A stretch of DNA of 64,000 bases, taken from assembly GCA_003952965.2 (NCBI GenBank), contig CM025856.1, forward strand, positions 4,556,517 to 4,620,516, read 5' to 3'. Of this stretch, positions 12,718 through 27,122 are shown piece after piece (within the stretch, counting starts at the first letter, position 1; each line of letters begins with the position of its first letter). Below the pieces are notes generated by a model that did no database searches, was not told the origin of the DNA, and saw only the letters and a list, made by a program, of their open reading frames with translations. The stretch is from Morella rubra (Eukaryota > Streptophyta > Magnoliopsida > Fagales > Myricaceae). A program made the translations under genes and the position numbers.

Positions 12718-15134
12718 TCAAGTAACTATCTTTGTTCACACCGACCAGATCACCAGGCTTTAACTTATCAGGGTCAACAAGCCCAACAACAGGAAGAAAG
12801 ATAGTCTGCAGTTATGTGGAATCAAACCAAAAGGCTTTAGCAGGTAACAAAATCATTTGATTTGCACATCAATCCAACTTCTTACTCAGCCTATGTCCTC
12901 AAGCCAACTCCAAGAACCACATTTAAACGTGAACAGTAAAAAAAAACCTAGAAAGACAGGATAAATTTTTTTTTTATAAGGAAAAAAAAATGTATCCTGT
13001 CTTTCTATGTTGTTTTTTTACTGTACACGTGCAAGACGAGAAATTAAGGGATCAATAGCTAATCTGCAGCATCTTAACTTTTTTGGAGAACCAATTACAG
13101 CAAGTACTTTTAGACTAATGCAAACCACCATAATCCAAGTGATGGAACAGGGCCCTAATTTCTCCTGTGAACAGTGTAGAAGCTGTCCTAACAAGTAAAG
13201 ACTAGTACGAAAAGTAAATGCCACAACATTTAAGGTTTTGGGAAATGTCCCTCATAAATTATGCCTGATCCGAAGAAAAAAAAATTTACTAAACATTTGC
13301 AGAGACTGCTCCCTGTAATACATTACAAGACTCTTTGCCACATAATTCCATATTGATAAATCCTACTGCCATGTCATTAATTGCATATAGAAAACAAACA
13401 AAAAGAAATCAAATCAAATCAAACATGCAAAATTCCCACTGATTCCACTAGTAATAGGAAAATGAGTGCAGATAGCAAAATGCCGGGTCACCTGGCGAGT
13501 AGATGTTTTCAGCACAACACATTTTCCTTTCCTTTGTGAATCAAGGTCTATATTTGCACCATCTTCCTCAGCCTCATCTTCTGGGTTCATTTCCAAAATC
13601 TAAACATAGGCAATATTGCAGTTAGAGTACAGTATAACAAGCAGGTAGATGTAATAACTTGAGTCAAAACCCACAGACCCCTTACGGAGCCTAGTTCAGT
13701 AGCATCCTCACAAATTAGGCATGGAATCAATAAATCAACTCTCAAGACATCCTCAGATAATAAACTCATTGCACTATACCTTCTGGGTTAACCTAAAAGA
13801 GTATGGATTTCACGAGAAGGTAACACATACTATTACATATTACAGAAAGCTTCAGAATGAGGATCGGAATATATATTATATTGACTAACTCAAAGTGAGT
13901 GTCCAATTTGGCTGTTATGGGGTGAAAAGAAATTAAACACCGACCCATGTCAGTGGGGGCTCCATTTCTTGCATATAAAGCTTCTCATGAGACACCCTTC
14001 CTAACTTGGCTCATACTGAGAACCACTCATTCCTCATCACATGATTTTTCACATTATTGGAGTTCAAAATACATCTATATTCATTTCATCCTAGCTAGAT
14101 TCAGAATCTAAACGACATCCTCCATATGTATTTAGAAAGCTTCGAAGTATAACAAAAGATATATAACTATTCCTTAACCCACCCCCCCCCCCCCCCCCCC
14201 ACCCCTTTTTTCTCTCTTTCTTTAAAACCCTCCCTCACACAGATTTCCTTAAATTGGTATGAGCTTGTTACAGCTTGACAAGACTGTATGTTTATTCTCA
14301 TTTCATTTCATAGAAGGTGGGAATTGCGCTTCCCCTCCTCTACATATTCATACATTTTACAGGCAAAAAAAAGTACACTTATCGCAGCCCTGAAAGGTCA
14401 CGATATCCTATACTGTCATTCACAATATGCTGCCACCAAAAGGGTTATCATAAGAAAAAATAATTTCTTGACACTTCAAAACTCTAACAGAGGAAAGGAA
14501 AAAGCACTCAGCGTAGGTATTAAGGGCGAGAGAGACTGAGAATTTACCTCAACGATGTTGCCGACTAAGTAGGGCAACTGCTTATTGAGCTTAATCTTCT
14601 CCTGATTCTCCTTTATCTTCTCCTTGTACGAATCTAACTCCAAATTTGTTCTTTGCAACTCCTCCTTCAATTACATAAGAAACACATAATTCCCATTTCC
14701 GTTATAAATTCCAATAACAAAAAACTACTGTTTTCCAATCATAATAAGAAATGTAAAATAAACATGCATCAAAAACCTGAGAGGCAAAGAGAACTTAAAA
14801 TTCATACAAAAACCAAAGATGAAAAAGAAAAGGCATTTCATGATGGAACTTTTCCCATAATCGTTCGTATAAATGTAAATATTCTAATGCAACAATAAAA
14901 AAATAAAAAAACAGACCAAACCTCAACATACGAACCCTAACTCGTCAGACAGAGAAAGAACACTCGCCCAGACGTATAGAGAGAGTCAAATAGAGAGAGG
15001 AGTAGAACCTTGAGGATGCGGATCTCGTTATCTAGGAGACGAGAGGCCCGGACGATGTCGTCGGTGGTCATGGAAGCAAGCTGGTCGTCCTCGAAGCTCG
15101 TGAAGCTCATGTCCTCTAGCATAGCGTTTGCCAT
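12718..15134 (-). CDS. RPT5: RPT5 copy B, 5' part only (exons 1-3 and part of 4)
   Basis: Same gene as copy A, at a nearly constant offset (6999, then 7025-7030). Exons: 15009-15134, 14548-14664, 13492-13599 and the 5' part of exon 4 at 12718-12805, where the N gap cuts it. The N-terminal coiled coil and the OB-domain start are encoded and no lesion is visible in these exons. The Tyr-to-stop site and the exon 5 insertion lie in the missing part, so it cannot be said whether B carries them. Sequence is close to copy A; the poly-C tract and a few indels differ. Confidence 0.85.
14178..14205. repeat. Interrupted poly-C tract in RPT5 intron 2 (copy B)
   Basis: A run of C residues broken by single A residues at 14181 and 14201 occupies the same intron position as the pure tract of copy A. 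About 20 extra bases precede it here. Confidence 0.9.
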
Positions 15135-16352
15135 TGGAATTCGATTTCACGGGCTTCAGATTTCTCACACGGGAATTGAAATTCACAGCGGAAGAGAGAG
15201 ACAATATGAGCAAATAAATATCTTCCTACTCCAGCTATGCTACTTATTCCCGAAGAAAAGCTTGATTATTCTTCTTCTTTTCTCTAATTTTTCATTACTT
15301 TTCAATTTGCTGCTGGGCTGGGCCGCCTGGATGGTAATGGGATGATCGGGTTAAAATTTTGGGCCCACTTAAAACGGGATGATACCAGATTTCCGTCGTT
15401 CTTTATTCCTGACACTTGCTAGATAGTTGGTACCACCTTATATTCATTAGTTTCTAAATCAGAAATTCAAGTAAAATAAATTGAATCTCTTGTAAAAATA
15501 AAGCTTGACTTTGAGTCTAGTAGCAGGAAATAAATGATATTTAGGTAATAATTAAAAGATAAAAAGTGAAAATTTCTCAAAAAAAAAAAAAAAACCGAAG
15601 ATTCGCATGAATCTTATGTTAGATATGGTACGAATTGTTCATAGACTGAACTTCTCCTAATACACATATATATGAAAATGCAAAGAGAAATATTATAGGA
15701 AGAGAAAATTGCACAGTAGCATAATAATTCCATGTCTGACTTGTCCAATTATGAGAGATTTAAGGTTTTCATGCATTCCATACCATTATTGTTCAAAATT
15801 TGTGTAATTTTTTTTTTTCTAAAGAGGTGCGGTTTATGTGGATTTCACAGAGGGAGAGAATAAAAGGAAAAAAAAGTCCTGTGTAAGAATGAAGATCCGG
15901 GTCACATTGTGCTTGCAGGCGGTATACTCCATTTAGATGAAGTTATTACCAAGTCATCCTAAATGTGATTCTTAACAATTTCTTTGGAAGTATTCTTTCT
16001 TTGTCTTCTTACACTTTCTTCTTTTCTTCATCCTGTCAGAACTCAGAACTAAACAACTAAACAAGTGATCCAACTTTGCAAGAAAACATAGGGAGTATAT
16101 ATATCCTTTTCCAAGTTCAGTGACAACAATCTCCAAACGTTTGGCCAAAAAGCATAGAAGAAAAAGAAACATGAAAAATTCTTAATCTACTGACCATTGG
16201 TCTAGTTTGCTTGTAACCACTGAGAATATCATACAAGGTCAAAGGGCTGATTGAGGCCAGTAACTACTGTCACAGCAATTCCAAAGGATATCAAGGGAAG
16301 AACAGGGAGCCCAAGTTCAAGGTAGTGAAAAATGAGATACTGACAATGGAAT

Positions 16353-17113
16353 TCAAAGTTTCCAGTATATTCCCAGTCGATGTAAAATGCCTGCTACAAC
16401 ACCCCAAAACAGTATCTCTGCAAAGAGGACATAGAGAAGAATGCCCACTCTCGTTGAATGCCAAACATCAATGAAAACGTGTTCCTGAATCCATTGGATC
16501 TGTCACAGTTTAACACCCATGAAAGATAAACAACATTAATAAAAATTAGAAAAGATTATAAAAAAGGGAAACAATGTTGAAGGAAATAATCAAAGAATAA
16601 TGGCCTCTAATATCCTTTTTAGACAGCTTTATCTGAATACACAAAGGGGCTGTTTGAAAGATTTTATGTATACCAGTGTATTACTGGGATCATCGTAATA
16701 CCACCCATTAATGAATCCAGCGAAGATGCCTTCAGCTGCCATAACATAGACCAGCATTGCATTCATGCCAATCCATTCCAGCGGCAAAAACAGGTACCTC
16801 AAACCCCAAATATCAACCTGGCATAGGAGTATATAATCAGGTAAAAAACTTTGATGTTATCTAAGTGAATCTCAATTACCCAAAAAACTATATACCAACC
16901 CCTAATTCCAACAAAATAGGTTTATAACCTATTTTCCAAATGACCCCAGAGTAAAGAGGAACATAAAATTTTTTTTTTGGTAACTGAAACATAAACTTTT
17001 CATGACAAAAGGATATACCATAATGTACAAAGCTGAAAAGACCAAAGCTGCTGCTCCAGATGTTACACAAACATAGCTAAATGTATACAACTGTTTATTG
17101 AGATAGGAATTTG
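16353..17113 (-). CDS. HGSNAT-like copy B, 3' exons 11-13
   Basis: The last three coding exons are clean: 16353-16499 (C-terminus ending YWKL), 16674-16817 (WIGMNAMLVYVMAA) and 17019 to about 17113 (LNKQLYTFSYVCVTSG). Lengths of exons 12 and 13 match copy A exactly (144 and 147 nt). From about 17100 leftover bases begin to be inserted and the match collapses, so the rest of the gene can only be traced as scattered islands through 17.1-23.9 kb. Confidence 0.8.
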
Positions 17114-20100
17114 CTGCTAATGGAGGAAGAAACATTTAGAAAGCAAGGAAGAAATAATGGGATACTACAGTGCACTACATAAGTGTCATACTAGTCATTA
17201 ACTACGACAGAGATGCGCCTACCATTGAGCTGCCAACCCACATGAAGGTATATATTGTTTCCTACATTGTATGGAGCCAGAGCATAATCCCATGCGAGTG
17301 CTTCTGCCAGTGCGTATTATCGATAATGTTATGTCATGTATACTCTTGGAAGTCACTTATCATATCAATTGATTATAGTTTAATGTAAGAATAAATTTAA
17401 ATCTAGCACTATCTCTTTATCTCGGCGTTGTTTCTCACAATCTTAATGAAATTGTTCTTGTAGAGCCTAGGAGATAGGAGAAATACTTTCGGGAGGCGTT
17501 ATAACTCTCACGATAGTAATTGAGTCCTTCTTTGGAATGTTAAAAGCTATCTGAGCAGACTAGACCAATGGAGCTAGGAGTCTCGAAATGTATCTGAGCC
17601 CGTAATGGAGACCATTATAGCAGATAACTATATGGGAACTGCAGATGATCTGGATTATAATAATTGCACATAAACTCTCAGAAATCTAACTTGAGCTGAT
17701 TTGGTACTACAAAGATTACAGTTTCTAATCGATAAGAGAAGATTTAGACCATTCAAACACGTTTTGAATAAAACTTCGCCGCGTAGTACGAGATGGAACA
17801 TTGTGAATTTGAACAATCACAACTAAGTACCACATCATAGGATGACCAGAATTGTTGATAAGCATCTCCTGAACGTCGTCATCCCACGAATGTGGCAATT
17901 ATAAACAGAAGAAAGATAGAGCGATATGGATTGAACACGCAACGCGCACCAGGTAAGAAAACCTCAAGCACGACTGCAAGAACCCAAGGTCTAGAATAAG
18001 TGTTTTAGCTAGCGCGGTTTGTTGACCGCCCACAAGATAAACTTTGATAAAGTTCAAAAGTTCCTCTGAAGACCAATGAGGATACAAGATCCACATAATA
18101 TAATCTCCATAGTTACTCTCGCTTTTTAGAGTCAGGGTCACAGACAACTTCGAAAGTGTGGATTTACCACGAAGAGATAATCTTAGCAATATAACCCTCT
18201 GCACATGAGTGCAACATAATCCAGATTTTTACTTATTTAGAGATATGAAAATGGCACTTCATATTAAAAATCTGAGAGTTCCTCTTATGAATCATTGGTA
18301 TATGAAATAAGATATCAGTGTGCCGAAAGATACATAACGGGGAAAGATGAATGTCTCCCCACTTTCTCATTCATGCTCCATATCACTCTTTCAGTGAGAT
18401 CCTCGTACCTCAGTGTCTGATAATAAGTGATCCTGGTAGGTAACTCTCGTTGTTTATTATAAAAGATTGCACTGCTATTTGTATAGAGAAACTCTAGCTC
18501 TGAAAAACTCAATCTCGGAGACTCACAAAGAGAACAATGTCTACTCGGACTATCTCATAGAGTGGGTCTTCTAAGTTACATTGAGGAGATATTCCTATGC
18601 ACACGATAATCATACTTTTGTTAGGTGGTCCATTAAGTTCTGTTCACCTCTAAGGCTCTCACCTTGTCTGATAGTGGACGATGAGGTCTTTAGGCAGGAG
18701 ACAGTATACTTTTTGCAAGAACTCTGACTTTTCTGTACATGGAAGCCGTCTTCCCTCGCATCGAAAGTGATAACGCCCAATGTGGAAAAAGACTAAGTCA
18801 AACCGAGATATCTCGCGACCAGCATACTGTATAAATGGTCTTTCGTCTTACGCTTAAGATCCACAGTCACTTTTTCTTACGTTGTGTAGGTGCAACACGT
18901 CCTGTTAGAATTAGAGCATGACAAGTATTGGCGAGTCAGAGCTTGGTCATATTGCGATATGTGCCCTTGTATCAGTTACTTAATATGTTATTTCAACGCG
19001 GACACCCTAACAGAATTTCCACTTCTGGCCTATTCTAAAAGAGGAACGCGTGCATCACTAACAATCGCTCACGCCTACCTACGCTGTTTTGTATGACGAA
19101 GGACACGACAAAGTTCAAGGATGTATAGGCCCTGACTCTTGAGATCACGGGGCGGGCATATTGACGTGTTCTTTGGTGTGGGCACATATATAGTATCTTA
19201 GAACAAAAACAGAAATCATGTATCTTACAAAATTCCATGCGTGGTGTTTGGGGCCTCCACCACCCAATTAAGCAGATACGAGATTTCACCGTATACGAGA
19301 AGAGAAGATTTAATTTCTAAATAAGTGAGCCAGTTACACCTTGCTCCCCAATAAGAATTTTGTGATATACAGTAACATGAACTGAATATCCGGAGTAACA
19401 AGAGTAATATTAAAGCTATTAACCAAATCTAGGTTTCTCTCTACACGGTGAGTATCTTCTTTCTCCATGATAAAGCTTCTCTCGGCTTGATATTATAACA
19501 TTGATGAGTGAGGGCTCTAATGTGTTACCTAGGAGAATGCTAGTCTGTAGTACGTGGGTAAAGTGCCGATGACACGCATTGGGGCACAGAGAGATGAGAG
19601 AGGAAGGAACGAGTAAGGACCGTGTTGCAACGCGCTGAGCACATGTGCGCTACTCTATTCGTAGAGCAAGGTGTATGAGATGAATGATTGTTTATACTTT
19701 AACACACTTTACTTTTAACTCAAACATAATTGCTTTTTCGGTGCATTGATCTCGGAGCGCAAAATTTTCGAGAAGTGGGGCTACGAGAGCGTCACGTTTA
19801 GTTATGTATATCAATGGTGAATCACAACCATTGTCCTATGCGTGTATATAATGTTCGAGGTGCTCACTTTTTTTCTTCATTTTATTCAGAGAATGTACAA
19901 TCTGCAGGCCACATTAAGAAACTGATGCCCTCTTGAGATTTCGACGAGAGGCGGAGGAGGTAGGTTTTTTAATGCCTGGTGCTGCAAGTAGTAAGAGGAG
20001 TGCATACGCTTGATGAAGTATTGACAGAAATGGTCCATCGGAAGATATTGAAGAAGGGATTTCATGGCTCAAAGCTACAGAATCGGATTATGGAGATATG

Positions 20101-23100
20101 AGATGGTAGCGCAATAACGAGACCCAAGGATGGCTCGTGGAACTCTTATCGGTCTCCGGAAAACGAAAGATACTAAGGGTCGCGATACCAGTGGACCCGC
20201 CGTGAACACGATTCGGAACAACAACAAAAATTATACACCACCAACCATCAATAAGGGCACACAGGCCTTAAACTGTAATGCTCAACAGTAACTATTACTG
20301 TCTTATCAGGACAGTGAATAAATCCAGTCAGGAACATGTCCGATCGGCCCGCTATATGTATAAATAATTGAACAGCCAAGCTGAGATAGCAGTCATAGAC
20401 CGACCACACACACTAATCTCACCGTCGAGACTCTAGGCACCCGAATAATTAAAGAAGAGAGGAAAGACCTTGATGTAGTAGCCAAGTTCTGATCACTTGG
20501 ACCAGTCTTGAGTAGTAAAGTGAGAAAAGAGTTTTCCAAAGCGCATCCACTAGGCACTGCAACTGTCGGTTACAAACTGTACTATTATACTCTCCAGACA
20601 GAGAGGTGAAATTCGTATCTCAGTCATGATCACGAATTGTAAGACCTAATGACGCAACAGTTTTGCACTAACCTTTGTATAGTTGCTGGCAACACAGGAA
20701 GGTATCAGACTATGGAATAACAAGAGAGGATCCTAGACGGATGCTCTGAGATTCGCATGTACCTGCATGATGCATTATTAAATGATAAGGACAAGTATTA
20801 TCACTATGGTCACAGAGTGGTTAGTTAGCCCAAGAGACACAAGAATACACAAATAAATTGCGCCCGAGTTGAAGGTGTCTTTCATTTAGAGGAAAGAGGG
20901 AAAAATCTCAAGGGAGCAGCGGGATACTTCAAGCCCTACATTACTACGGTATTGATCCTTATAGCCTACTGAAAATAATTCAGAATCTGTCTAACTCATT
21001 GGAGAATCGACACCGGTATCATTAAGCCCTTCGCACACGATTATTAGCTATCAACTTGTGTGTCGCACTATGCTTGGAAAACTCCTGCCCGCAACCTCGA
21101 GGCTCTTCACGCATGACTCTATTCGCTTACAGGTCATGCATAATGTTGAGAATGAAAAACTATACCACTGCATTTGACTAGATGTCGGATACACAGCAAC
21201 CGAACTACCAACTTTATAGTGGAAACATCTCATAAGGTCTTCGAGTTCTCGTGCTAGGTGCCCCTAGGTTAGTTGTATAATCTCTTTGTTTTCGGAGAGT
21301 AATAGAAATCCATACCGACTTGAATATGATATGGTCGTGGATCAAAGCTTCACCTGTCATCGGCTTTGAGAGACCAATGATTACAGCTTCTTGTACATAG
21401 CCACACGATCATGTATAAGGGTTCGCGTCAGTTAGGCTTCGACGCCAAATGTACGCAGCTATCACCATCCGCAAAACTTGCAATACGTCTCGACGACGAA
21501 TCAAATGCGAGTCAGATCATCATCAGCAAAACGCCACCTGTAGGTGCAGTGTAAACTTGCGCCCTCCTCCCGTAAGAAACACGCTGCTTCTCCTTACGGA
21601 GAATAATTGTACATAGCCTACTTCCTCCATGAGCATATCTAGACACTTGTGTAGAAGTCTGTTTGTCACTTTAAAAGTTGTCGTTGAAAGAGTACTTATC
21701 GTCCTCTCTACTCATACACTTTTGGTTGTGTACTCGCGAAAATAGCGTTGGCACTAGTTTTCTCTATTACTCACTTATTCATAATTATGAGAAATGGCAT
21801 AACAGCTTTATCAAACATAGCCTTGTAATGTATTCCCGTACTCTTTATCCTTGTCTACGCTTTGTAATATATTGAATTCCAGGGCTTTGCTTGGCATACA
21901 TTTTTGTCTATCACATGAGCCACTCTGCTAGTACGGAGAATGTGCAGACTATCGTTTCCCTTATTGTCTGGAGAAGAGAACTAGTTGATGACACTGCAGT
22001 AAACCGAATGAAGCAATGAAATCAGAGAGATATAGATATACACATAGAGAACGAGGAACAACTCCTTGCCTACTCATCTATGCAAGGGAAATTCCCCAAA
22101 TATGATGAATCACCTGTCTATCTGAATTCGTCGGCAAATATCCGAACGCACTGGTCTGATAAAGCCTATATCCTGGCGGCAAGCCGGTTTGGTAACTGCA
22201 ACGCCTCTGGACCTAATAAACCAGCATCAATAGACACGAACTAATGGCGATACCACGAAGTAGTACGGCAGAGAAGCTTTGATTTGTGCTCTAAAGTGGT
22301 GGACGGCAACTGTAAATAAACCAACCTTGGAGAGCAAGCGCAAATGGCCATTGGCCTAGTCCCACTCCCCGATTGGGACAATTTGGGAGAGCAAGAGAAC
22401 CACGAATAAAGGGCAGTATCACCACAGAGAATGAGCAAGGGTATGCAACACTGCATAGGCCGATCCACTGTCGTCACGCGATGTGGCACAGCCATACATG
22501 AGGTGTAATTGCCCTTCACCGGCTATTGCGAAATTGCCTACTGGCTAAAGAATAGCATAAACTTAAATAGATGCACCACGACACTGCATAACGATCATTA
22601 CCAATGTATGGTATAATCTGGAAAAGCTTTTGTATTAGAAGTCATATTAAATGTTATGAGGATGTCGAGTGGTTTGCTACGATTTTTGTGGAGAGCGCAG
22701 CACCAAATGTAGAATCTATGATAGAAATAATAATACACATAAAATCAGTTCCGAGGTCGCTAGAAAACATAAACGAATAACACCATCCTTATAAATGTTA
22801 TCTATAGAAAGTTACAGTCAGAATCAGAACTATAACCATCTACGAACGAATGAAATTGCAAGAAAGGTAAACGCGAACGGGTCTTTATGACCATTCAATT
22901 CACCAAAATTTAAACGCAAGGCCAAGCTATTCCACAGAAGATCAAATGACCACAGAAAAGAACCAACTGAACACTTATACAACACGCGAGTAAATATCAA
23001 AAAAAGAAGAGAGAAGAAGTAACATCGCCGTCAGCAATTAAATGATGTTCATTTTCTATTTCGGTGCTCACAATTTTCTGAGAGAAGGTAGACCAGCAAA

Positions 23101-25640
23101 TGAAAGAAACGACAACCAAAAGAATCAGGGAGTACTAAATTCTAAACTCGGAAACTAACGACTACCAAGTTCGCGTTGATCAATATATTCAACAGAAAGT
23201 ATAACATGCAGTGAACGGATGTTCGAAAGCCTCTGCTTACATAATAGCGAGAATCCACTCTCACTTCGGTCCGTTTTAGTCAACTTTTACGCATCACGTC
23301 AAGAGAGGTTCCAAATTGTGGGGCACATTTCGTGCTTCATGTCACAATCCGCAGTCACTCATTCACTCATTTTATATCCGCTCACGTCTTCGTTAATAAA
23401 TCCAAAGGCTTTTTCTTTTCTTTTTTGTACACACCAATATATATAACTTCTAAGAAGTAATATATTTCTAGTCAGCCAAATGGATATCGTATGCGATGTC
23501 ATAATGTGGCTGAGTAAATCTGAAATTTGTCAGAAACTCGCCGTCACAAAGTAAGGCGGTGTCGAACGAGCCGAAGGATAGAGGAAATACATTTAGTCAA
23601 TAGTTGCTTGCCCTCTAGGTCAGTACGGACTCGAATTCCCTCACAGGGAATTACCTAGTGTGTAACGCCCTTCCAGCAGTCTCCGTTTAAAAAAAATTTA
23701 GAAGGCGCCGATCGGAAGCAGCGTCCACAGAGGCACAGGCCAAACAACACACGCCACCACGCAGCAGACCGAAGACAGCACGTTTGCTCATACTGACATC
23801 GGGGTGGCTAATTTTTTAGAGCGGAGTTGACGGCAGAGGCGAAACACGCTAGGTGTGTCCATATAAACAGAAATCAGGATGTTACTGGCCTCGGCGTGAG
23901 GTTGTAAAGAGCACCGACTTTTCTCTCAGCTAATGCGAGGCACTTGATTAAGGTTCCAAATTATGACTGAGTATTGTGGTATTGCCGTGAGCTATCATAA
24001 GCCTAGAAACTTCCGACAACGAAGACCTCACTGTCGATTCTTCAATGATTCGTTAGGAACCTGGAGCATTTCCAATGAATTCTTTAATCCATTACTCGGT
24101 ATTAATCACAAGAGATATGAAATACGGAAATAGATGGTGCATACTCACGGACAACTAATCGACACGTGATTCGAAAGATCCGTGGTACTATGGAATTTTA
24201 CGAAGAATGTGTTATGGTTATAGCTGTTTCAATTAATATGACTGTATTGTATAATTGCAAATTTTTAACAAATTTTAATTTGAGTTAATGTATACACGGT
24301 TTATAAAAATATTTATAAATTTTGTTGAGCTTATTTTATTTTATTTTATTATATACGTACTTTTTAATTACTATTAACATATTAATTTATTAACAATTTC
24401 ATTCATACACGAATATTTATACCACACTGTTCTTTCGCTCTATAGTCCAACGGTTTTTACAGAAAATCCCTAAATATATCAATGAAACCTATTCTCAACT
24501 CATATAAAGAGAGCAGTAGTATAATGTTGGGAAAAAATAGCGGAAGATAAATATATTCTCGATATACTGGTGTAAATGACCTGAATAATACGATAGAATT
24601 ATCTGACTGTTTATTTTAGATAGTGGCACTCACACATACCCTTACCATATATTTATTAGATTTTTTGTATTGATTTTGGATATATTTGGCACCTGTGGAA
24701 TAATTTTATTGTTCCACACGGGACATTATGCGCTTGGGCTCTCATTGTCTTGCGAAAGTGTACCTCCGCAGACGAGCATCAATAACCAATGACACACGAA
24801 ATGGTCCAGCGATGAGTCTGTATATTGAGACAGGATCCTGAGCGAGTACAATGAATTGATGAGCACCATGGACCGTACAACAGAGAGAGACAAACAGAAA
24901 CGAACTGCGCGTAAGACGAATAGGTTGCGGAGACACACCAGTTTCGTGGCGCCTCCCACGCGTGCAGAATCTACATAGGGGCTCCCCCTGACAATCGGGC
25001 ACCACTCCAAGAACTATGCCAAAGATCTCCAATCCGATTGGTGTCGCTTGCGAAAGCCTAGCTACATATTGTCGACCAATGACCCAGCCGATCAACCACA
25101 ATGACACGCCTCGCCATGGAAAAAACCTAAACCCCGATCCACGACCCGCGCCTGCGAGAGACACTGAGAAGACAGCACCACAGCAAAATCTTGGGGCCAG
25201 AGTGGATAAAGCGCTCGCCGCTGTACGGCGCCAAACGCCGCGTGGAGGACAGCCACACCGAGACGTTTGAACAAAATACAGCCCAGCAATCGCAATGGAT
25301 GTTCTGTATGGGGAGATCATCGAAGCTCCTCCTGGAAGTTGATACTCCAGAGTTTGATCTTGAACCAAGAGCGATGCATGCACAACATCGCTCCATTGGC
25401 AATAGTCCGGCGATTGTGGTCCTAAATAGCACCAGACCGCGAACTTTGAAGCAATATTAAGGTCGAATCGACAGAGAGCTATTGAGCGCTACACCAGTGA
25501 GAGTACCTATAAACGAGTAATAAAATTAAGATGATGCAAAGAGTGGGCACCCAGCAGCACTCCGGCGGCAAGAGCAACGTACCAGAAAACCATCACTTTA
25601 GACAGGTGACAGTAGAGAAAGTGGTGAGAGAAGAAAAAGG
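17100..25640. other. Low-quality or scrambled copy of the HGSNAT region
   Basis: Short perfect islands in the same order as 37.0-41.5 kb are separated by unrelated bases. Examples: 22299-22328 equals 39768-39797 (30 nt, part of exon 2 and its intron); the exon 6 area near 20270-20340 matches 38600-38660; 25080-25140 matches 41190-41245. The stretch is nearly twice as long as its counterpart, so most differences are insertions. No open gene survives. This is what unpolished single-pass long-read sequence looks like. Natural decay would not be expected to leave 30-base identities beside junk. Confidence 0.75.
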
Positions 25641-25911
25641 GGTCAGTTAGCTCCATACCTTTTGGACGTGATTCCTTTCTTTGTCAAATCTTAGTGCTCT
25701 TACATGGCAAGTATACTGACAGTTGAGGCTCAACAAGTGTTTGGTATTTTGTCTACATAACCTTTCTGAAATATTTTAGAAATGCCAAGGAAAGAGGCTT
25801 CAATCTTAATACAGGCTATACAGCATCAGTTTTAAGTTACAACTTAGGATACGAGAATTTGCATTCCTTATCTGTCAATGCACTGACGCATTATGGTGTT
25901 AGTATTTGCAG

Positions 25912-26121
25912 AAAAATTCAGCGTGTGACTTTTTTGAATGGATTGACCACCCCACTTGCCAGCGAGTGGAAGATGTATTGCCTTCCATTATCCGGAAGGT
26001 GGAATGGATGGAGGACGAGATTCGCAAGGGCAAGGCGAGAGAGAGACGACTCATCCACCTTCTGCTTGGGTCATGGATTTTCTTCATTTGTTCCGTCATG
26101 ATCATTTATATTGTGTCCTAG
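25912..26121 (+). pseudogene. GRF-type zinc-finger membrane protein, C-terminal exon (copy 1)
   Basis: A splice acceptor (TTTGCAG at 25905-25911) precedes an exon coding for CDFFEWID, the second half of a GRF zinc finger, then a charged helix likely to form a coiled coil (KVEWMEDEIRKGKARERR) and a hydrophobic C-terminal anchor (SWIFFICSVMIIYIVS), stop at 26121. Plants have many such small GRF proteins, often linked to transposons. The N-terminal exon with the first zinc ligands was not found; it would lie in the poor sequence to the left. No start codon belongs to this exon. Confidence 0.6.
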
Positions 26122-27122
26122 TGTAGACGGGTCGGAGAACTAGCACTTCTCCCGCCTTAGGTGAGGCATATCTTAGGGTATGTGTAGCATGGAACCATTT
26201 TGAAAGCTGTGGCCTTGTAGCATTCGGGGAACGCATTTTAGATTGTTGTAATTTGCTATCTTGGAGGCCCTGGAGTACTTAATATCTTTGTTCTATTCTA
26301 TGTAACAGACTCGAGTTTTGTTCCATTCGTTATCTTGGAGGCCCTGCAATTGTTATTCAGCTTTTGTTCCATTTGTTGCTGTTTGTTTTTGAGCTCCTGT
26401 TTATATGTTTTTGAGCTTTGTTTTGCCGAATTTTTGAAAACATAGCAACATCAGGGTTTGAACCCTTATGCTATTGTTATGCCCCTGGGAGCAATTCCTG
26501 TCAATTAAAGTTCTGGTAATAGCATCATAAATCCTATGAGGCAAAGCACCTCAAATTTTACAGAAGATTGTGACATAGATATAAGACATAACCTGCCAAG
26601 GCACAAGAGAGAAATAAGACTCTGACATAACATGCCAATCTGTTCACTGACCCAAATTTTATATAAGTTCCAGACGTCCAAATTGTCGTTCAATTAATCA
26701 TTTACACATGAAAGCCAACCCACTGTCATAAGGGATGGCCACAAAATGAATAGTGTATGAGCCTTGAACATCTGTGTCAACGACATGTATTGAGTACAAA
26801 AAAGTGATCATTACAAGCTCCCCAAAAGAAATCTTTCCTATACCTTCACAGCGTCAGTCCATCAACGAACCCACAACACCCACACAAAAATAGCCCCGTA
26901 ACTAAACAGACCCACAAATTTTGATACGCATAAACAAACAAAAAAGGGTCCATCTCCTGACAACTTTCCCCGACATTTACTGTAGTACTTCTTGTTACTG
27001 GTTGTTGTGTAGCTTCGTCATTGCCCTGCCAAGTCCAGAATCTGAAGTTAGTATTTAGTCAGAAGATTCAAAACTTGTTAGCAAGTTTTTCCAGATTACT
27101 TCTCACCTGGATTGGTGGCTCC

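Noticed and set aside
17100..25640. A diverged, independent gene cluster
   Set aside because: All recognisable islands are collinear with 37.0-41.5 kb; nothing new is encoded.
26440..26480. GGGTTTGAACCC-like word resembling a tRNA B box
   Set aside because: No A box, no acceptor stem and no clover-leaf could be folded around it.
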